Assembly (NCBI RefSeq): GCF_008973665.1
Contig: NZ_WACP01000007.1
Coordinates: forward strand, 248,001-312,000
Length of the DNA: 64,000 nucleotides
Source: Paenibacillus tengchongensis
GTDB lineage: Bacteria; Bacillota; Bacilli; Paenibacillales; Paenibacillaceae
Reading direction: 5' to 3'
Part shown: positions 53,265-62,721 of the stretch, piece after piece
How positions within the stretch are numbered: the stretch's first letter is position 1
How the letters are laid out: the number at the start of each line of letters is the position of its first letter
Notes under the pieces: generated by a model
What the model saw: the letters and a program-made list of their open reading frames with translations, nothing else
Told to the model about the DNA's origin: nothing
Databases searched by the model: none
Position numbers and translations under genes: made by a program

Positions 53265-54038
53265 CTACATTCCCCCGGCTTGCAGGTAGGCAATGCCCAG
53301 GCCGCCGGTTACAGGATTGCGGTAAATTTCGCAGGACACATCAAATACCTGATGAATCAGTTCCTTGGTCAGGATCTGTTCGGGCTCACCCTTCGCCACC
53401 ACCCGGCCTTCCTTCATCACATAAAGGTAATCACAATATTCCGCTGCCAGCGTCAGATCATGGAGTGCGGCGAGAATGCCGATGTCCAGCTTGCGCACAA
53501 TGCTCAGGATCTGCAGCTGGAACTTGATGTCCAGATGGTTGGTCGGCTCATCGAGGATCATGAATTCCGGCTGCTGCGCCAGCGTACGGGCCAGAATGAC
53601 CCGCTGCTTCTCACCGCCCGACAAGGAATTATAGCTGCGGGCCGCGTAAGAAGCCAGATTGACCTTGGCCAAAGCGGCTTCGACAATGCGGTAATCCTCG
53701 CTGCTGTCGGTTTCCAGAAGGCCTTTGTGCGGCGTGCGGCCCATCATGACCATCTCTTGTACAGTAAAATCAAAGCTCAGTTCATTGAACTGGCCGACTA
53801 CGCCCAGCTTGCGTGAGACATGCTTGGGATTGGCCTTGATGACGTTGAGGTCGTCAAGGAACACGTCGCCTTGGCGCGGCTTGATGACTTTATAGATGCT
53901 CTTGAGCAGGGTAGACTTCCCGCAGCCGTTGGGGCCGATCAGGCCGACGAACTGCTTGTTCTTCACCTGGACAGAGACTTCTTTGACAATATCGGCATCG
54001 GAGAAAGAGACGCATAACCGTTCGACATTTAAATTCAT
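53265..54038 (-). CDS. Iron-siderophore ABC transporter ATPase (FecE type)
   Basis: ATG 54038 overlaps the permease stop by one base and follows GGAGGG. The 257 residues show Walker A GPNGCGKST, signature LSGGEKQR, Walker B EFMILDEPTNHLD and the switch His in ALHDLTLA. It powers the permease encoded just upstream. The operon lies under two Fur boxes. Confidence 0.93.
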   Translation of the reverse strand: MNLNVERLCVSFSDADIVKEVSVQVKNKQFVGLIGPNGCGKSTLLKSIYKVIKPRQGDVFLDDLNVIKANPKHVSRKLGVVGQFNELSFDFTVQEMVMMGRTPHKGLLETDSSEDYRIVEAALAKVNLASYAARSYNSLSGGEKQRVILARTLAQQPEFMILDEPTNHLDIKFQLQILSIVRKLDIGILAALHDLTLAAEYCDYLYVMKEGRVVAKGEPEQILTKELIHQVFDVSCEIYRNPVTGGLGIAYLQAGGM

Positions 54039-55144
54039 CAGGATTTCCCTCCAAAGGCGTAGCCTTTTTTGACAAGCATATACATGAACAGCGGCGCACC
54101 GATCAGAGCGGTGATAATGCCGATCGGAAGCTCTACATTCGGCACGATGGTACGGGCGATGACATCCGTCCAGATCAGGAAGATGGCGCCGCACAGGACG
54201 GATGTCGGAAGCAGCCGGCGGTGGTCGGAGCCTACAAGCCCGCGGACCATATGGGGGATGATCAGCCCCACGAAGCCGATCATTCCGCAGCTGGCAACCA
54301 TCACGCCGGTGATCAGCGCTGAGACAATTAAGTAAGCCCGGCGGTAGGCGCTAAGGTTAATGCCGAGCGTCACGGCCGCTTCGTCACCGAGCAGCATGGT
54401 ATTGAGTACTCTGGACTGCAGCAGGAAGAAGGCGACTGACAGCACGATGACGATGGAGATGAGCGGCAGCTTATCCCAGCTGGCGGCGGCCAGACTGCCC
54501 ATGGTCCAGAACGTGACGGTCTTGATGCCTTCGGCATTGTTGGCAAAATAAACGATAAAGTTGGCGAAAGCCGTACATAACGCGTTGATGACCATACCGG
54601 CGAGGACCAGCTTAACGGAGGTCATTTTGCCGCCGGAGCTGGCCAGCATCAGCACGAGCAGCGAGGCGCCCACCGCGCCGGCGAACGCCCAGAAGGCGAT
54701 GCCGGTCTGACCGAGGAAGCCGATCGAGCCGAAGCCGACCAGAATAGCGAAGGTTGCGCCAAGCGAAGCGCCGGATGAAATGCCGAGAATATAAGGATCG
54801 GCAAGCGGGTTCTGCACTGCTGCCTGCATGATCGTTCCGCACAGCGTCAGTCCGGCCCCGATGAACATGGCGAGCAGGACGCGGGGAAGGCGGATTTTCC
54901 AGATGATATCGACGAAGGAGCCGGAAGCCAGCTCTGCAGGGTCGCCGGTTTGAATGCCTGTAATCTGATATAGCAAAATTCGGTAGGACTGGGAGATCGG
55001 GATTTCCACCTGGCCGAAGGACACGGCGGCGCCGGCCGACAGAAGTACAATGACTAAGAGGATGCCGGTCATCGCCAGAAAGCCGGAGCGTGTATGGATT
55101 AGGGATGGCTTGGGCTCGTTGCCGATTAAGGTTGCAGTCTGCAT
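54038..55144 (-). CDS. Iron-siderophore ABC transporter permease (FecCD type)
   Basis: The 368-residue protein has about ten hydrophobic segments and the FecCD marks: RLPRVLLAMFIGAGLTLCGT, AVQNPLADPYILGISSGASLG, and the ATPase-contact loop GMIGFVGLIIPHMVRGLVG. A single permease gene implies a homodimeric channel. It is read away from the binding-protein gene, with 193 bp between starts holding both promoters. Confidence 0.93.
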   Translation of the reverse strand: MQTATLIGNEPKPSLIHTRSGFLAMTGILLVIVLLSAGAAVSFGQVEIPISQSYRILLYQITGIQTGDPAELASGSFVDIIWKIRLPRVLLAMFIGAGLTLCGTIMQAAVQNPLADPYILGISSGASLGATFAILVGFGSIGFLGQTGIAFWAFAGAVGASLLVLMLASSGGKMTSVKLVLAGMVINALCTAFANFIVYFANNAEGIKTVTFWTMGSLAAASWDKLPLISIVIVLSVAFFLLQSRVLNTMLLGDEAAVTLGINLSAYRRAYLIVSALITGVMVASCGMIGFVGLIIPHMVRGLVGSDHRRLLPTSVLCGAIFLIWTDVIARTIVPNVELPIGIITALIGAPLFMYMLVKKGYAFGGKS

Positions 55145-55184
55145 GGCGTTTATTGATTCTCCTAGCGTGTAATGTTATTACTTA

Positions 55185-55213
55185 AATATATTTTGATTGA
55201 GAATGATTGTCAA
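55185..55213 (-). promoter_or_regulatory. Promoter of the permease-ATPase operon
   Basis: On the minus strand TTGACA (55213-55208), 17 nt and TATATT (55190-55185). The -35 box lies inside the first Fur box. Confidence 0.8.
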
Positions 55214-55228
55214 TGATAATAATTCTCA
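55198..55228. promoter_or_regulatory. Two adjacent Fur boxes
   Basis: TGAGAATGATTGTCA (55198-55212) and TGATAATAATTCTCA (55214-55228) each fit the 7-1-7 inverted repeat TGATAATNATTATCA with few changes. They are separated by one base and cover the -35 boxes of both divergent promoters. Confidence 0.88.
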
Positions 55229-55257
55229 TTGACATGAGGTTTAAATTTTAATATTCT
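55229..55257 (+). promoter_or_regulatory. Promoter of the iron-binding lipoprotein gene
   Basis: TTGACA (55229-55234), 17 nt, TATTCT (55252-55257), directly beside the second Fur box and 80 bp before the start codon. Confidence 0.8.
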
Positions 55258-55337
55258 ACGGTTGTACCAGGCAGCACCGGAACAGCATTGCCTGCGGAAC
55301 AAATTCATAGTTTACATAGAGGAGAGGTTTTGAAATC

Positions 55338-56423
55338 ATGAAGAGAAGCTGGAGAGGTTTTTTGCCGCTGCTGGCGGTATTGATGGTGGCACTGATGATT
55401 GCCGGATGTTCTTCTAACAACGCCGGGAATGCCAATAACGCAGGAACTGCAGAGAATGCCGCGAATCAGACGGCCACTGCCGAGCCTTCGGCTACAGCAG
55501 CTGCGGAAGAAACGGCAGCAAGCGCCAAGACGGTATATCCGCTGACTATCGAGAACTATACAAACAACGGTGAGGGAACGGAATGGACGGCGAAAGCCCA
55601 GACCTTTGATCAGGTTCCGCAGAAAGTGGTCGCCAATACCCAAGGCGCTGCAGAGCTGATGATCAAGCTGGGACTGACGGATAAAATCGTTGGAGTAGCT
55701 GCGTTGTACGGCGGAGGTGATCCGGCTGTAGCCGAGGAATTCAAGAAGATTCCAGTACTCACCGAAAATTACGCCAGCAAAGAACTGGTCGTTGGCGCCA
55801 GCCCGGATCTGGTACTCGGGCGTGCTGATCTGTTCGCCGATGCAGATTGGGGGGTCGGCACGGTCGAAGGATTAAATGAATTGGGGATCAAGACCTTCCT
55901 GCAGAACACCAGCGTGAAGGGCGGGACGCTGGACAGCTTGTACAAGGATATTGAGCAGATCGGTCAAATCTTTGATGTTCAGGAGCAAGCCGCGGCGTAT
56001 ACTGAGGAACTAAAGGCACGTGCCGAAGCGCTGAAAGCCAAGTCCACCGGTGAGAAGACCTTCGCTTATGTATCGGATGCCGGAGATGGTGCAATTGCGG
56101 TTTACAGCGGCAATATCGACACCTTTGCAGGTGATGTCCTGGGGCTTCTGGGACTTAAAAACAGCTTCGGTGACATTACCGGCGAAATCAGCAAGGAACA
56201 GCTGCTGGCTACGAACCCGGATGTAATGCTGCTGTCCGATTACACCGGAGGTCCGGATCCGCAGGCTACCATCGACGCTTTCTATGCCGATCCGTCGCTG
56301 CAGAGTCTGAACGCCATCAAGAACAAGGAGATCCATGTCATCGATTTCAATCAGTTCTGGGGCTACAGCTATTCGATCTTTGACGGGGCCGAGAAGCTGG
56401 CTTCCGAGCTGGCGGGCAACTGA
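55338..56423 (+). CDS. Iron-siderophore-binding lipoprotein (FecB/FhuD-like)
   Basis: ATG 55338 follows GAGGAGAGG. The 361 residues start with a lipoprotein signal (LLAVLMVALMIAGC, lipid-bearing Cys24), an Ala/Asn-rich spacer, then a class III binding-protein fold (PQKVVANTQGAAELMIKLGL, DKIVGVAALYGG, ASPDLVLGRADL, ATNPDVMLLSDYTGG). It should capture a ferric chelate outside the membrane and pass it to the divergently encoded permease. Low iron would relieve Fur repression of both units. Confidence 0.92.
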   Translation: MKRSWRGFLPLLAVLMVALMIAGCSSNNAGNANNAGTAENAANQTATAEPSATAAAEETAASAKTVYPLTIENYTNNGEGTEWTAKAQTFDQVPQKVVANTQGAAELMIKLGLTDKIVGVAALYGGGDPAVAEEFKKIPVLTENYASKELVVGASPDLVLGRADLFADADWGVGTVEGLNELGIKTFLQNTSVKGGTLDSLYKDIEQIGQIFDVQEQAAAYTEELKARAEALKAKSTGEKTFAYVSDAGDGAIAVYSGNIDTFAGDVLGLLGLKNSFGDITGEISKEQLLATNPDVMLLSDYTGGPDPQATIDAFYADPSLQSLNAIKNKEIHVIDFNQFWGYSYSIFDGAEKLASELAGN

Positions 56424-56548
56424 GACGTGGGCCGTTTAAGCTAATAGTATAGGGCAGCAGGATGCGGCTTGTATTGCGGATTGCATTCAGGATTATGGAA
56501 TAGAGTAAGGCTTATGGAGTCGAGTAACAGGATGGTCGGAACAGTATT

Positions 56549-56585
56549 CAGGCAGCCGGGTAAGCCCGCCTGCCTTTTCTTTTGC
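56549..56585 (+). terminator. Terminator after the binding lipoprotein gene
   Basis: AGGCAG-CGGG pairs with CCCG-CTGCCT (one C-C mismatch) and is followed by TTTTCTTTT. Confidence 0.75.
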
Positions 56586-56682
56586 TTGTCCTATCAAAAT
56601 TAAACCTTTGAATATTTCATTACGAAGATTTAAGATAAATGGATTAACTTATTACGCTATGCGAATGTGGGAGGATATAACA

Positions 56683-57738
56683 GTGGAAATTGGTGTGAGC
56701 ACCTTTGTCGAGACAACGCCCGATACGGTAACAGGAGAGACGATGAGCCATGCGCAGCGGCTGCGCGAGGTAGTGGAGGAGATTGTGCTGGCGGATCAGG
56801 TGGGGCTGGATGTGTACGGCGTTGGTGAACATCACCGTCCCGATTTTGCGGCGTCTTCGCCTGCGGTGGTGATGGCTGCAGCCGCTTCGCGGACTACCCG
56901 AATCCGCTTGACCAGTGCAGTAATGATCTTATCTTCCTCCGATCCGGTGCGCGTATTTCAGGATTTCGCTACACTGGACGGGCTGTCGGACGGACGGGCC
57001 GAAATTATGGTGGGCCGGGGTTCTTTTACCGAATCGTTTCCGCTGTTCGGGTACGATCTGAAGGATTATGAAGAATTGTTCGAGGAGAAGCTGGATCTGC
57101 TGCTGCAAATCTGCGCCGCGGATAAGCTTACCTGGAGCGGCAAGTTCAGACCGGCGATACATAATCAGACCATCTATCCGCGTCCGGTGCAGCAGCCGCT
57201 GCCCGTATGGATTGCCAGTGCCGGGAGCCATGCATCCGCTGTTCGCGCCGGTACGCTCGGCTTGCCGTTCGCCCTGGCAATCATCGGCAACGTCAATCCT
57301 TCAGATTACGCAGAGCATGTGAGATTATACAAAGAAGCGGCGGCGAAAGCGGGTCATGATGTATCCAAACTGCCGATAGCCACCCATTCGCACGGCTTTA
57401 TCGCCGAGAGCACACCGGCCGCCGCCGAGCGGTTCTTCCCGTCGACCTATGCCCGCACCAATTTCCGGGCTGCCGAGAAAGGCTTGCCGCCGTATACCCG
57501 TGCGGACTACGATGCAGCCTGCAGCTGGGACGGGGCGTTGTATGTCGGCGATCCCGAAACGGTGGCCGCCAAAATCATCCACTTGCGCAAGCATGTCGGC
57601 ATCACGCGCTTCCTGCTGCATGTGCCGCACGGCACGATGCCGCATGCAGATGTGATGAAAGCGATCCGTCTGCTCGGAACCGAGGTGGCTCCGCGCGTGC
57701 GGGAGGAGATTCTCCGCTGGGAGCAGAGCGGGGAATAA
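56683..57738 (+). CDS. Luciferase-like (LLM class) flavin-dependent monooxygenase
   Basis: GTG 56683 (EIGVSTFVETTPDTVTG follows) lies after GGGAGG; an earlier ATG at 56608 gives a tail unlike the family. The 351 residues form the bacterial-luciferase TIM barrel: LADQVGLDVYGVGEHHRPDF, TTRIRLTSAVMILSSSDPVR, DGLSDGRAEIMVGRGSFTES, and PVWIASAGSHASAVRAGTLG. Enzymes of this type use reduced flavin and oxygen; the substrate is unknown. Confidence 0.85.
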   Translation: MEIGVSTFVETTPDTVTGETMSHAQRLREVVEEIVLADQVGLDVYGVGEHHRPDFAASSPAVVMAAAASRTTRIRLTSAVMILSSSDPVRVFQDFATLDGLSDGRAEIMVGRGSFTESFPLFGYDLKDYEELFEEKLDLLLQICAADKLTWSGKFRPAIHNQTIYPRPVQQPLPVWIASAGSHASAVRAGTLGLPFALAIIGNVNPSDYAEHVRLYKEAAAKAGHDVSKLPIATHSHGFIAESTPAAAERFFPSTYARTNFRAAEKGLPPYTRADYDAACSWDGALYVGDPETVAAKIIHLRKHVGITRFLLHVPHGTMPHADVMKAIRLLGTEVAPRVREEILRWEQSGE

Positions 57739-58114
57739 TCGTTACTGGGCCGGGAGACGCAGAGTTACAGCGCTGACGGCTAGTCTGCATGTGTAGCCAC
57801 TGCATCAGAGTAAATGAATAAAGCGGATAAATGACGCTAATCATGCAAGAATGTGGACGTTTACCATCACGGCAGCGCATTGTGTTTGATTTTTCGCATC
57901 CCGGATAAGAAGGATGGGCCAGATTTATCAGAGTGCTGAATCGTGAGCTAACCCGGCGTTATAGAGGGCGGCAAAAGATTTCAAGGCCAGCAGCGGCACC
58001 GTCTCCCTTAAAAGAGAGGCGTGCGGCGGTAAGATATAGCTCACATGTGAGGTTGTATGCATGTTTAGTGGATAATCGCAAACTAATTCCGGCCTTGAAG
58101 CGTGTTTGCAGAAT

Positions 58115-58198
58115 CTAAGTGGAAATGAGCCATCTAAATCGGGGGTTTGGGCCGTTCTGCGCCAAATAGTCCAAATTAGATTGCTGTTTTCCACTTAG
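58115..58198. repeat. 84-bp inverted-repeat element with CTAAGTGGAAA arms
   Basis: CTAAGTGGAAA (58115-58125) and TTTCCACTTAG (58188-58198) are perfect 11-bp complements. Inside, TCTAAAT and ATTAGA-type strings also oppose. It is of the same general kind as the element at 2704-2808. The gap from 57739 to 58515 holds this, the minisatellite and no supported gene. Confidence 0.65.
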
Positions 58199-58306
58199 TT
58201 TTTTTCTGCGAGCTCATTGGGTGCATTTAGTTTGCTTAAATCAAATTAGATCCTGATTGGCCCCATTGTCTCAGGTTCGGGCAAGGGTAATCAAGATAGG
58301 AAGAGC

Positions 58307-58450
58307 AATTAAGATAAGGTAGCAAATCAAGCTAAGGTAGCAAATCAAGCTAAGGTAGCAAATCAAGCTAAGGTAGCAAATCAAGCTAAGGTAGCAAATC
58401 AAGCTAAGGTAGTCAATCAAGCTAAGGTAGTCAATCAAGCTAAGGTAATA
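58307..58450. repeat. 18-bp minisatellite, eight copies
   Basis: AATCAAGCTAAGGTAGCA is repeated head to tail from 58307 to 58450, with the first copy and the last three slightly changed. There are no spacers, so it is not a CRISPR. It lies 66 bp beyond the stop of the GH42 gene. Confidence 0.93.
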
Positions 58451-58515
58451 CAATCAAGACAGGAGGTCCAATCCAGGCGAATCCAATCCGGCCCATCTTA
58501 CAGTTAGATAGCGGC

Positions 58516-60525
58516 TTACTGAGCCGGGCTCGTCTGCAGCGCGAGCAGCCGGTATTCATAGGCTGCGAGCGTGAGGCGGCCAGCGGGTACCGCGGCGCCG
58601 CTCAGCGCGTCCCGGGCGGGGCGCGGCAGCGTGACCGCGCCGCCGAGCCCGTCCATGTTGACGAGGGTCCAGACCTCGTCAACAGCGCCGCGCCGCGGGC
58701 AGACCAGCGTGCCCGCGCCCGCGTTGGTGCGCAGCGTGACGCCCGCCCGCTGCGCATAATACCCGATCAGCGCGCGCAGCAGCGCATCGCCGTCTTCGCC
58801 GGCCGGCAGCGAGCCGAGCATGACCACCGCGCCGCGGCCGTAAGGCTGCTCGGTGAGGAAGGCGAGGCCCGGCGTGCGGCCCTCCGTGATCCCGCCGATC
58901 ACGGAGGCCCCGCCGGGCAGCGGCTCGAAGACCGCGCTCCATAAGGACAAGGGCGCGGACAAGCCGAAGGCTGTGCCGATGCTGCCGGTGCCGTCCATGG
59001 GGTAGACGAATCTGGTCTTTACCCCGGCGGCCTGCTCCAGCGCGCCCAGTGCGGCATCCGTATGCAGCGTATGCTCTGCCGTCCGTCCGCCGGTCAGCGG
59101 GCCGGCGACCCAGATGCCGCCCGCCTCCGCGAAGGCCAGTGCCTTCGCCATGAACTCCGGCGACAGATAATGGACGAACGGCGTGAAGAGCAGCTTATAG
59201 CCGTCCAGCGATCCGCCTTCAGGCATCAGATCACGGTGAATGCCCATTTGCAGGAACCGCTTGTAGAAGTCGCCCAGCAGGCTGCGGTAATTCAGCTTGC
59301 GGTGCGGCTCCGTGGCGAGGTAGGCCTTGGTCCGGTCCGAATAGGTAATGGCTACCTCAGCCTGCATGGGACGGGTAGCCAGCATCACCGGCTCGATGGC
59401 CAGCCGGGCCCGGGAAGCCTGCAGCACCTGGTCATAGCCGAGCGCCGGCTCGCCCCAGGCGCTGAGCACTGAGCCGTGCGGCTGCTCGCTGCCGCTGCGC
59501 TGCTGGCGCCACAGCCAATAGCAGAAGGCACCGGCCCCCAGCGCATAGGCGGCTACGGCCTGGGCGGCGACATACCCGTCCGGGTGCGGCACCGCATAGC
59601 TCTGCAGCGAGCCGGCATACGACGGGCTTGTCTCCATCAGCCAGAAGTCCTTGCCCGGCTTCAGATTGCGCCACAGATCGCAGTTCAGCGTGTAGGCATG
59701 CATATTGGCCTGCGAAGCGTAAGTGTCGTAGGCGGCAAAGTCCAGGCTGCGGAAGAGGCGCTCGTTGTCGAGGTGAAAGGCCACACTGCTGTTATGTGTG
59801 ACGGGGGCCTGCGAATGGCGCCGCAGAATCGCAGCCTGCTCATCCGCAAATTCGGCAATTTGCTCTGCCTGGAACAGGCGGTACATTGTCTGCAGGGACG
59901 AATTATGCAGGAACGGGGTGGCCACGGGCTGCGGCACCTGGTCAAACCGCTGATACGTATGGCTCCATACGCCTGTTCCCCATGCCTCATTCAGCTCCGC
60001 CACCGTTCCGTAGCGCTTCTCCAGCCACTGATGCCACAGCGTCCGGCACGTTCCGCACATGCACTCCGCCACATGGGATTTGAATTCATTGTCCAGCTGC
60101 CAGGCGACCAGGCCCGGCAGCCGGCCCAGCTCCCGGGCAAGATATCCGGCAATGACCGCAGCACGCTCCCGGAAATAGGGGTTGTTCGTGCAGACATGCT
60201 GCCGCGACCCGTGTCCCATAACGCGGCCGTCCTGATCGACGAACAGCCGCTCCGGATGCCCGTGCGTCAGCCAGACCGGCGGGGTCGCCGTCGGTGTGCA
60301 CATGATGGTATCTATTCCTTGTTCGTGCAGCTCGGCAATGTATCCGGCAAACGGACCGGCGTCCATCCGGTTCTCCTCGGGCTCCAGCGCCGACCAGATG
60401 AACTCGCCCATGCGGACCAGATTGATGCCCGCTTCTTTCATTAGCAGAAGATCCCGCCGGCGGGTTTCTTCACTCCACAGCTCAGGATACCAGGCAACCC
60501 CGTGATATAATTTGTTTTTCATCAT
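58516..60525 (-). CDS. GH42 beta-galactosidase
   Basis: ATG 60525 follows GGGAGGAG; the next codon is also ATG. The 669 residues fit GH42: YHGVAWYPELW, acid/base Glu in AWQLDNEFKSH, a zinc-type cluster CMCGTC, nucleophile Glu in FWLMETSPS, then the trimerisation domain (FTPFVHYLSPEF) and a small C-terminal beta domain (YEYRLLALQ). No signal peptide, so it acts inside the cell on imported galacto-oligosaccharides. It is divergent from a sugar importer that probably supplies its substrate. The 3' third is markedly GC-rich. Confidence 0.93.
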   Translation of the reverse strand: MMKNKLYHGVAWYPELWSEETRRRDLLLMKEAGINLVRMGEFIWSALEPEENRMDAGPFAGYIAELHEQGIDTIMCTPTATPPVWLTHGHPERLFVDQDGRVMGHGSRQHVCTNNPYFRERAAVIAGYLARELGRLPGLVAWQLDNEFKSHVAECMCGTCRTLWHQWLEKRYGTVAELNEAWGTGVWSHTYQRFDQVPQPVATPFLHNSSLQTMYRLFQAEQIAEFADEQAAILRRHSQAPVTHNSSVAFHLDNERLFRSLDFAAYDTYASQANMHAYTLNCDLWRNLKPGKDFWLMETSPSYAGSLQSYAVPHPDGYVAAQAVAAYALGAGAFCYWLWRQQRSGSEQPHGSVLSAWGEPALGYDQVLQASRARLAIEPVMLATRPMQAEVAITYSDRTKAYLATEPHRKLNYRSLLGDFYKRFLQMGIHRDLMPEGGSLDGYKLLFTPFVHYLSPEFMAKALAFAEAGGIWVAGPLTGGRTAEHTLHTDAALGALEQAAGVKTRFVYPMDGTGSIGTAFGLSAPLSLWSAVFEPLPGGASVIGGITEGRTPGLAFLTEQPYGRGAVVMLGSLPAGEDGDALLRALIGYYAQRAGVTLRTNAGAGTLVCPRRGAVDEVWTLVNMDGLGGAVTLPRPARDALSGAAVPAGRLTLAAYEYRLLALQTSPAQ

Positions 60526-60757
60526 TATTGCTCTCCTCCCCAGGGCGATGCGGAAATGTCTTAAGCATCATAGGGGCTGTGCCTGCGGGCGGCAATAGTA
60601 AACTTTTGCCGGCTTTGCACTTTCTTGAACCGGTGCCCGGAGCGGCGGAAAAGGCGCTGTAGCCAAAAAGTCTGATTGCCGGAAAAAACCGGCGCCAGCA
60701 TAATAGGAATCGCAGCCGGGCTGACGGGCTGCAAATCACAACGGAGGTGAAACACCA

Positions 60758-61723
60758 ATGAAGCAAGGAGCGGCTTTGGAAGCCGGCATCCGCCCCCCTG
60801 TGCTGCGGGATACCAGGCGGGCGCAGGTGCTGCGGCGCCTGAAGCGGGACAAGTGGCTTTATATTTTATTGACACCTGGCCTGCTGTATTTTCTAATCTT
60901 TAAATATGTGCCCATGTGGGGCGTGCTGCTTGCTTTTAAAGATTATCAGCCCTTTGTCGGCTTCTGGAAAAGCGAGTGGGTAGGACTGGAGCATTTCCGC
61001 ACGTTTTTCCAGAATCCCGATTTCTTCATGCTGCTGCGCAATACGCTGGTGCTGTCTTTTTACAATCTGGTCTTCTATTTCCCGGCACCGATTATTCTGG
61101 CTCTGCTGCTGAACGAGATCAGGTTGTCCTTCTATAAACGGACGATCCAGACGATGATTTATGTGCCGCACTTTATTTCCATGGTTATTGTGGCCAGTAT
61201 CACGTATGTGTTCCTGACAACAGAAGGCGGTGCCATCAACGAACTGCTGTATCAGATGACGGGAAGCAAAATCGACTTTCTGGCCAGTCCCGACTGGTTC
61301 CGCCCGCTGATCATTCTGCAGACCATCTGGAAAGAATGCGGCTGGGGAACGATTATCTTCCTGGCGGCTCTGGCCGGTGTCGACATGGAGCAATATGAGG
61401 CTGCCGTAGTCGACGGAGCGAGCCGCTGGCGGCAGATTTGGCATATTACGCTGCCGGCGATCCGCAGTACCATTATTATTCTGCTGATTCTGCGGATGGG
61501 TACGATTCTGGATAACGGCTTCGAGCAGATTTATCTGATGATGAATGCGCTTAACCGTGAAGTTGCCGAGGTATTCGATACCTATGTTTATGCGCTGGGG
61601 ATTACCCAGGGGGCATTCAGCTACAGTACGGCCGTAGGTCTGTTCAAATCGGTAATCGGCGTAATCCTCGTTCTCGGAACGAACTGGCTGGCCAAGAAAT
61701 CCGGCGAATCCGGACTGTATTAA
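60758..61723 (+). CDS. Sugar ABC transporter permease, LplB type
   Basis: ATG 60758 follows GGAGGTG. The 321 residues contain six membrane segments (first KWLYILLTPGLLYFLIFKYV) and the ATPase-contact loop EAAVVDGASRWRQIWHITLP. LplB-type permeases import complex oligosaccharides with LplC-type partners and usually borrow a shared ATPase encoded elsewhere; none is in view here. Confidence 0.92.
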   Translation: MKQGAALEAGIRPPVLRDTRRAQVLRRLKRDKWLYILLTPGLLYFLIFKYVPMWGVLLAFKDYQPFVGFWKSEWVGLEHFRTFFQNPDFFMLLRNTLVLSFYNLVFYFPAPIILALLLNEIRLSFYKRTIQTMIYVPHFISMVIVASITYVFLTTEGGAINELLYQMTGSKIDFLASPDWFRPLIILQTIWKECGWGTIIFLAALAGVDMEQYEAAVVDGASRWRQIWHITLPAIRSTIIILLILRMGTILDNGFEQIYLMMNALNREVAEVFDTYVYALGITQGAFSYSTAVGLFKSVIGVILVLGTNWLAKKSGESGLY

Positions 61724-61757
61724 AGCTTGATTGTTATGAAGAGAGGAGGAAACTAGG

Positions 61758-62642
61758 ATGACTAAACGTTATCGCAGTGCCGGAGAGAAGGCCTTCGATG
61801 TCTTCAACTACATATTTCTGGGGGTCATCGGCATTGCTGCGATTCTCCCGTTCCTGTTCGTGGTCGCCGGTTCGTTCGCTACGGAGGCGGAAATCACAAA
61901 GCGCGCGGTGTTTCTGATCCCGACCACCTTTACGCTCGACTCGTACCGCTTTATTTTCTCAACGGATACGATTGTACGCAGTATCGGGGTGTCGCTTTAT
62001 GTCACGGTGATCGGAACGATCGTCAATTTGTTCTTTACAGTGACGATGGCTTATCCGATGGCCAAGCGTTATTTGATGGGGCGCAATACGATTCTGAATC
62101 TGGTCATATTTACGATGCTCTTCGGGGGCGGCATGATTCCCACTTATCTGGTCATCCGTGACTTGCACCTGCTGGATACTCTGAACGCCCTCATTCTGCC
62201 GGGAGCCATCAGTGCATTCAATCTGATTATCGTCAAAAATTTCTTCCAGGAGATGCCGATCGAGGTTGAGGAAGCCGCACGCATTGACGGCTGTACCGAA
62301 CTCGGGCTGCTGTGGCGGATTGTACTGCCGCTGTCCAAGCCGGTGCTGGCGACCTTCACGCTGTTCTATGCGGTAGGGCACTGGAACAACTTTTTCTCCG
62401 CGCTGCTGTATATCAACGATCCGACCAAATGGCCGCTGCAGGTCATGCTGCGCCAGATTGTCATGCTGTCCCAGACGGCGGCGGGCGATCTCAGCTCCAT
62501 GGATCCGAATTTCGTGCAGCCGCCGGAGCAGGCGATCAAGATGGCGGTAATCGTCGTCGGCACGCTGCCGATCATGTGCGTCTACCCGTTTCTGCAAAAG
62601 CATTTCGCTAAAGGGGTGATGCTCGGCTCTGTCAAAGGGTAA
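61758..62642 (+). CDS. Sugar ABC transporter permease, LplC/YtcP type
   Basis: ATG 61758 follows GAGGAGG. The 294 residues have six membrane segments, the EEAARIDGCTELGLLWRIVL contact loop and the typical C-terminus FLQKHFAKGVMLGSVKG. It pairs with the LplB-type permease 34 bp upstream. Confidence 0.92.
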   Translation: MTKRYRSAGEKAFDVFNYIFLGVIGIAAILPFLFVVAGSFATEAEITKRAVFLIPTTFTLDSYRFIFSTDTIVRSIGVSLYVTVIGTIVNLFFTVTMAYPMAKRYLMGRNTILNLVIFTMLFGGGMIPTYLVIRDLHLLDTLNALILPGAISAFNLIIVKNFFQEMPIEVEEAARIDGCTELGLLWRIVLPLSKPVLATFTLFYAVGHWNNFFSALLYINDPTKWPLQVMLRQIVMLSQTAAGDLSSMDPNFVQPPEQAIKMAVIVVGTLPIMCVYPFLQKHFAKGVMLGSVKG

Positions 62643-62721
62643 TCCATACTGCAGGGGAGACCTGCAGCTGAAAGTCAAGATGTACCAGCATTTCAGGCAA
62701 CATATAAAAGGGAGGCCTATG

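Noticed and set aside
57928..58194. 88-codon minus-strand frame between the monooxygenase and GH42 genes
   Set aside because: It runs across the inverted-repeat element and lacks a ribosome site; it has no family features.
58307..58450. Possible CRISPR array
   Set aside because: The repeats are head to tail with no spacers and no cas genes lie nearby.
58271..58453. Minus-strand frame coding repeated LSLICY
   Set aside because: It exists only because the 18-bp minisatellite has no stop in that frame; no start site and no conservation expected.
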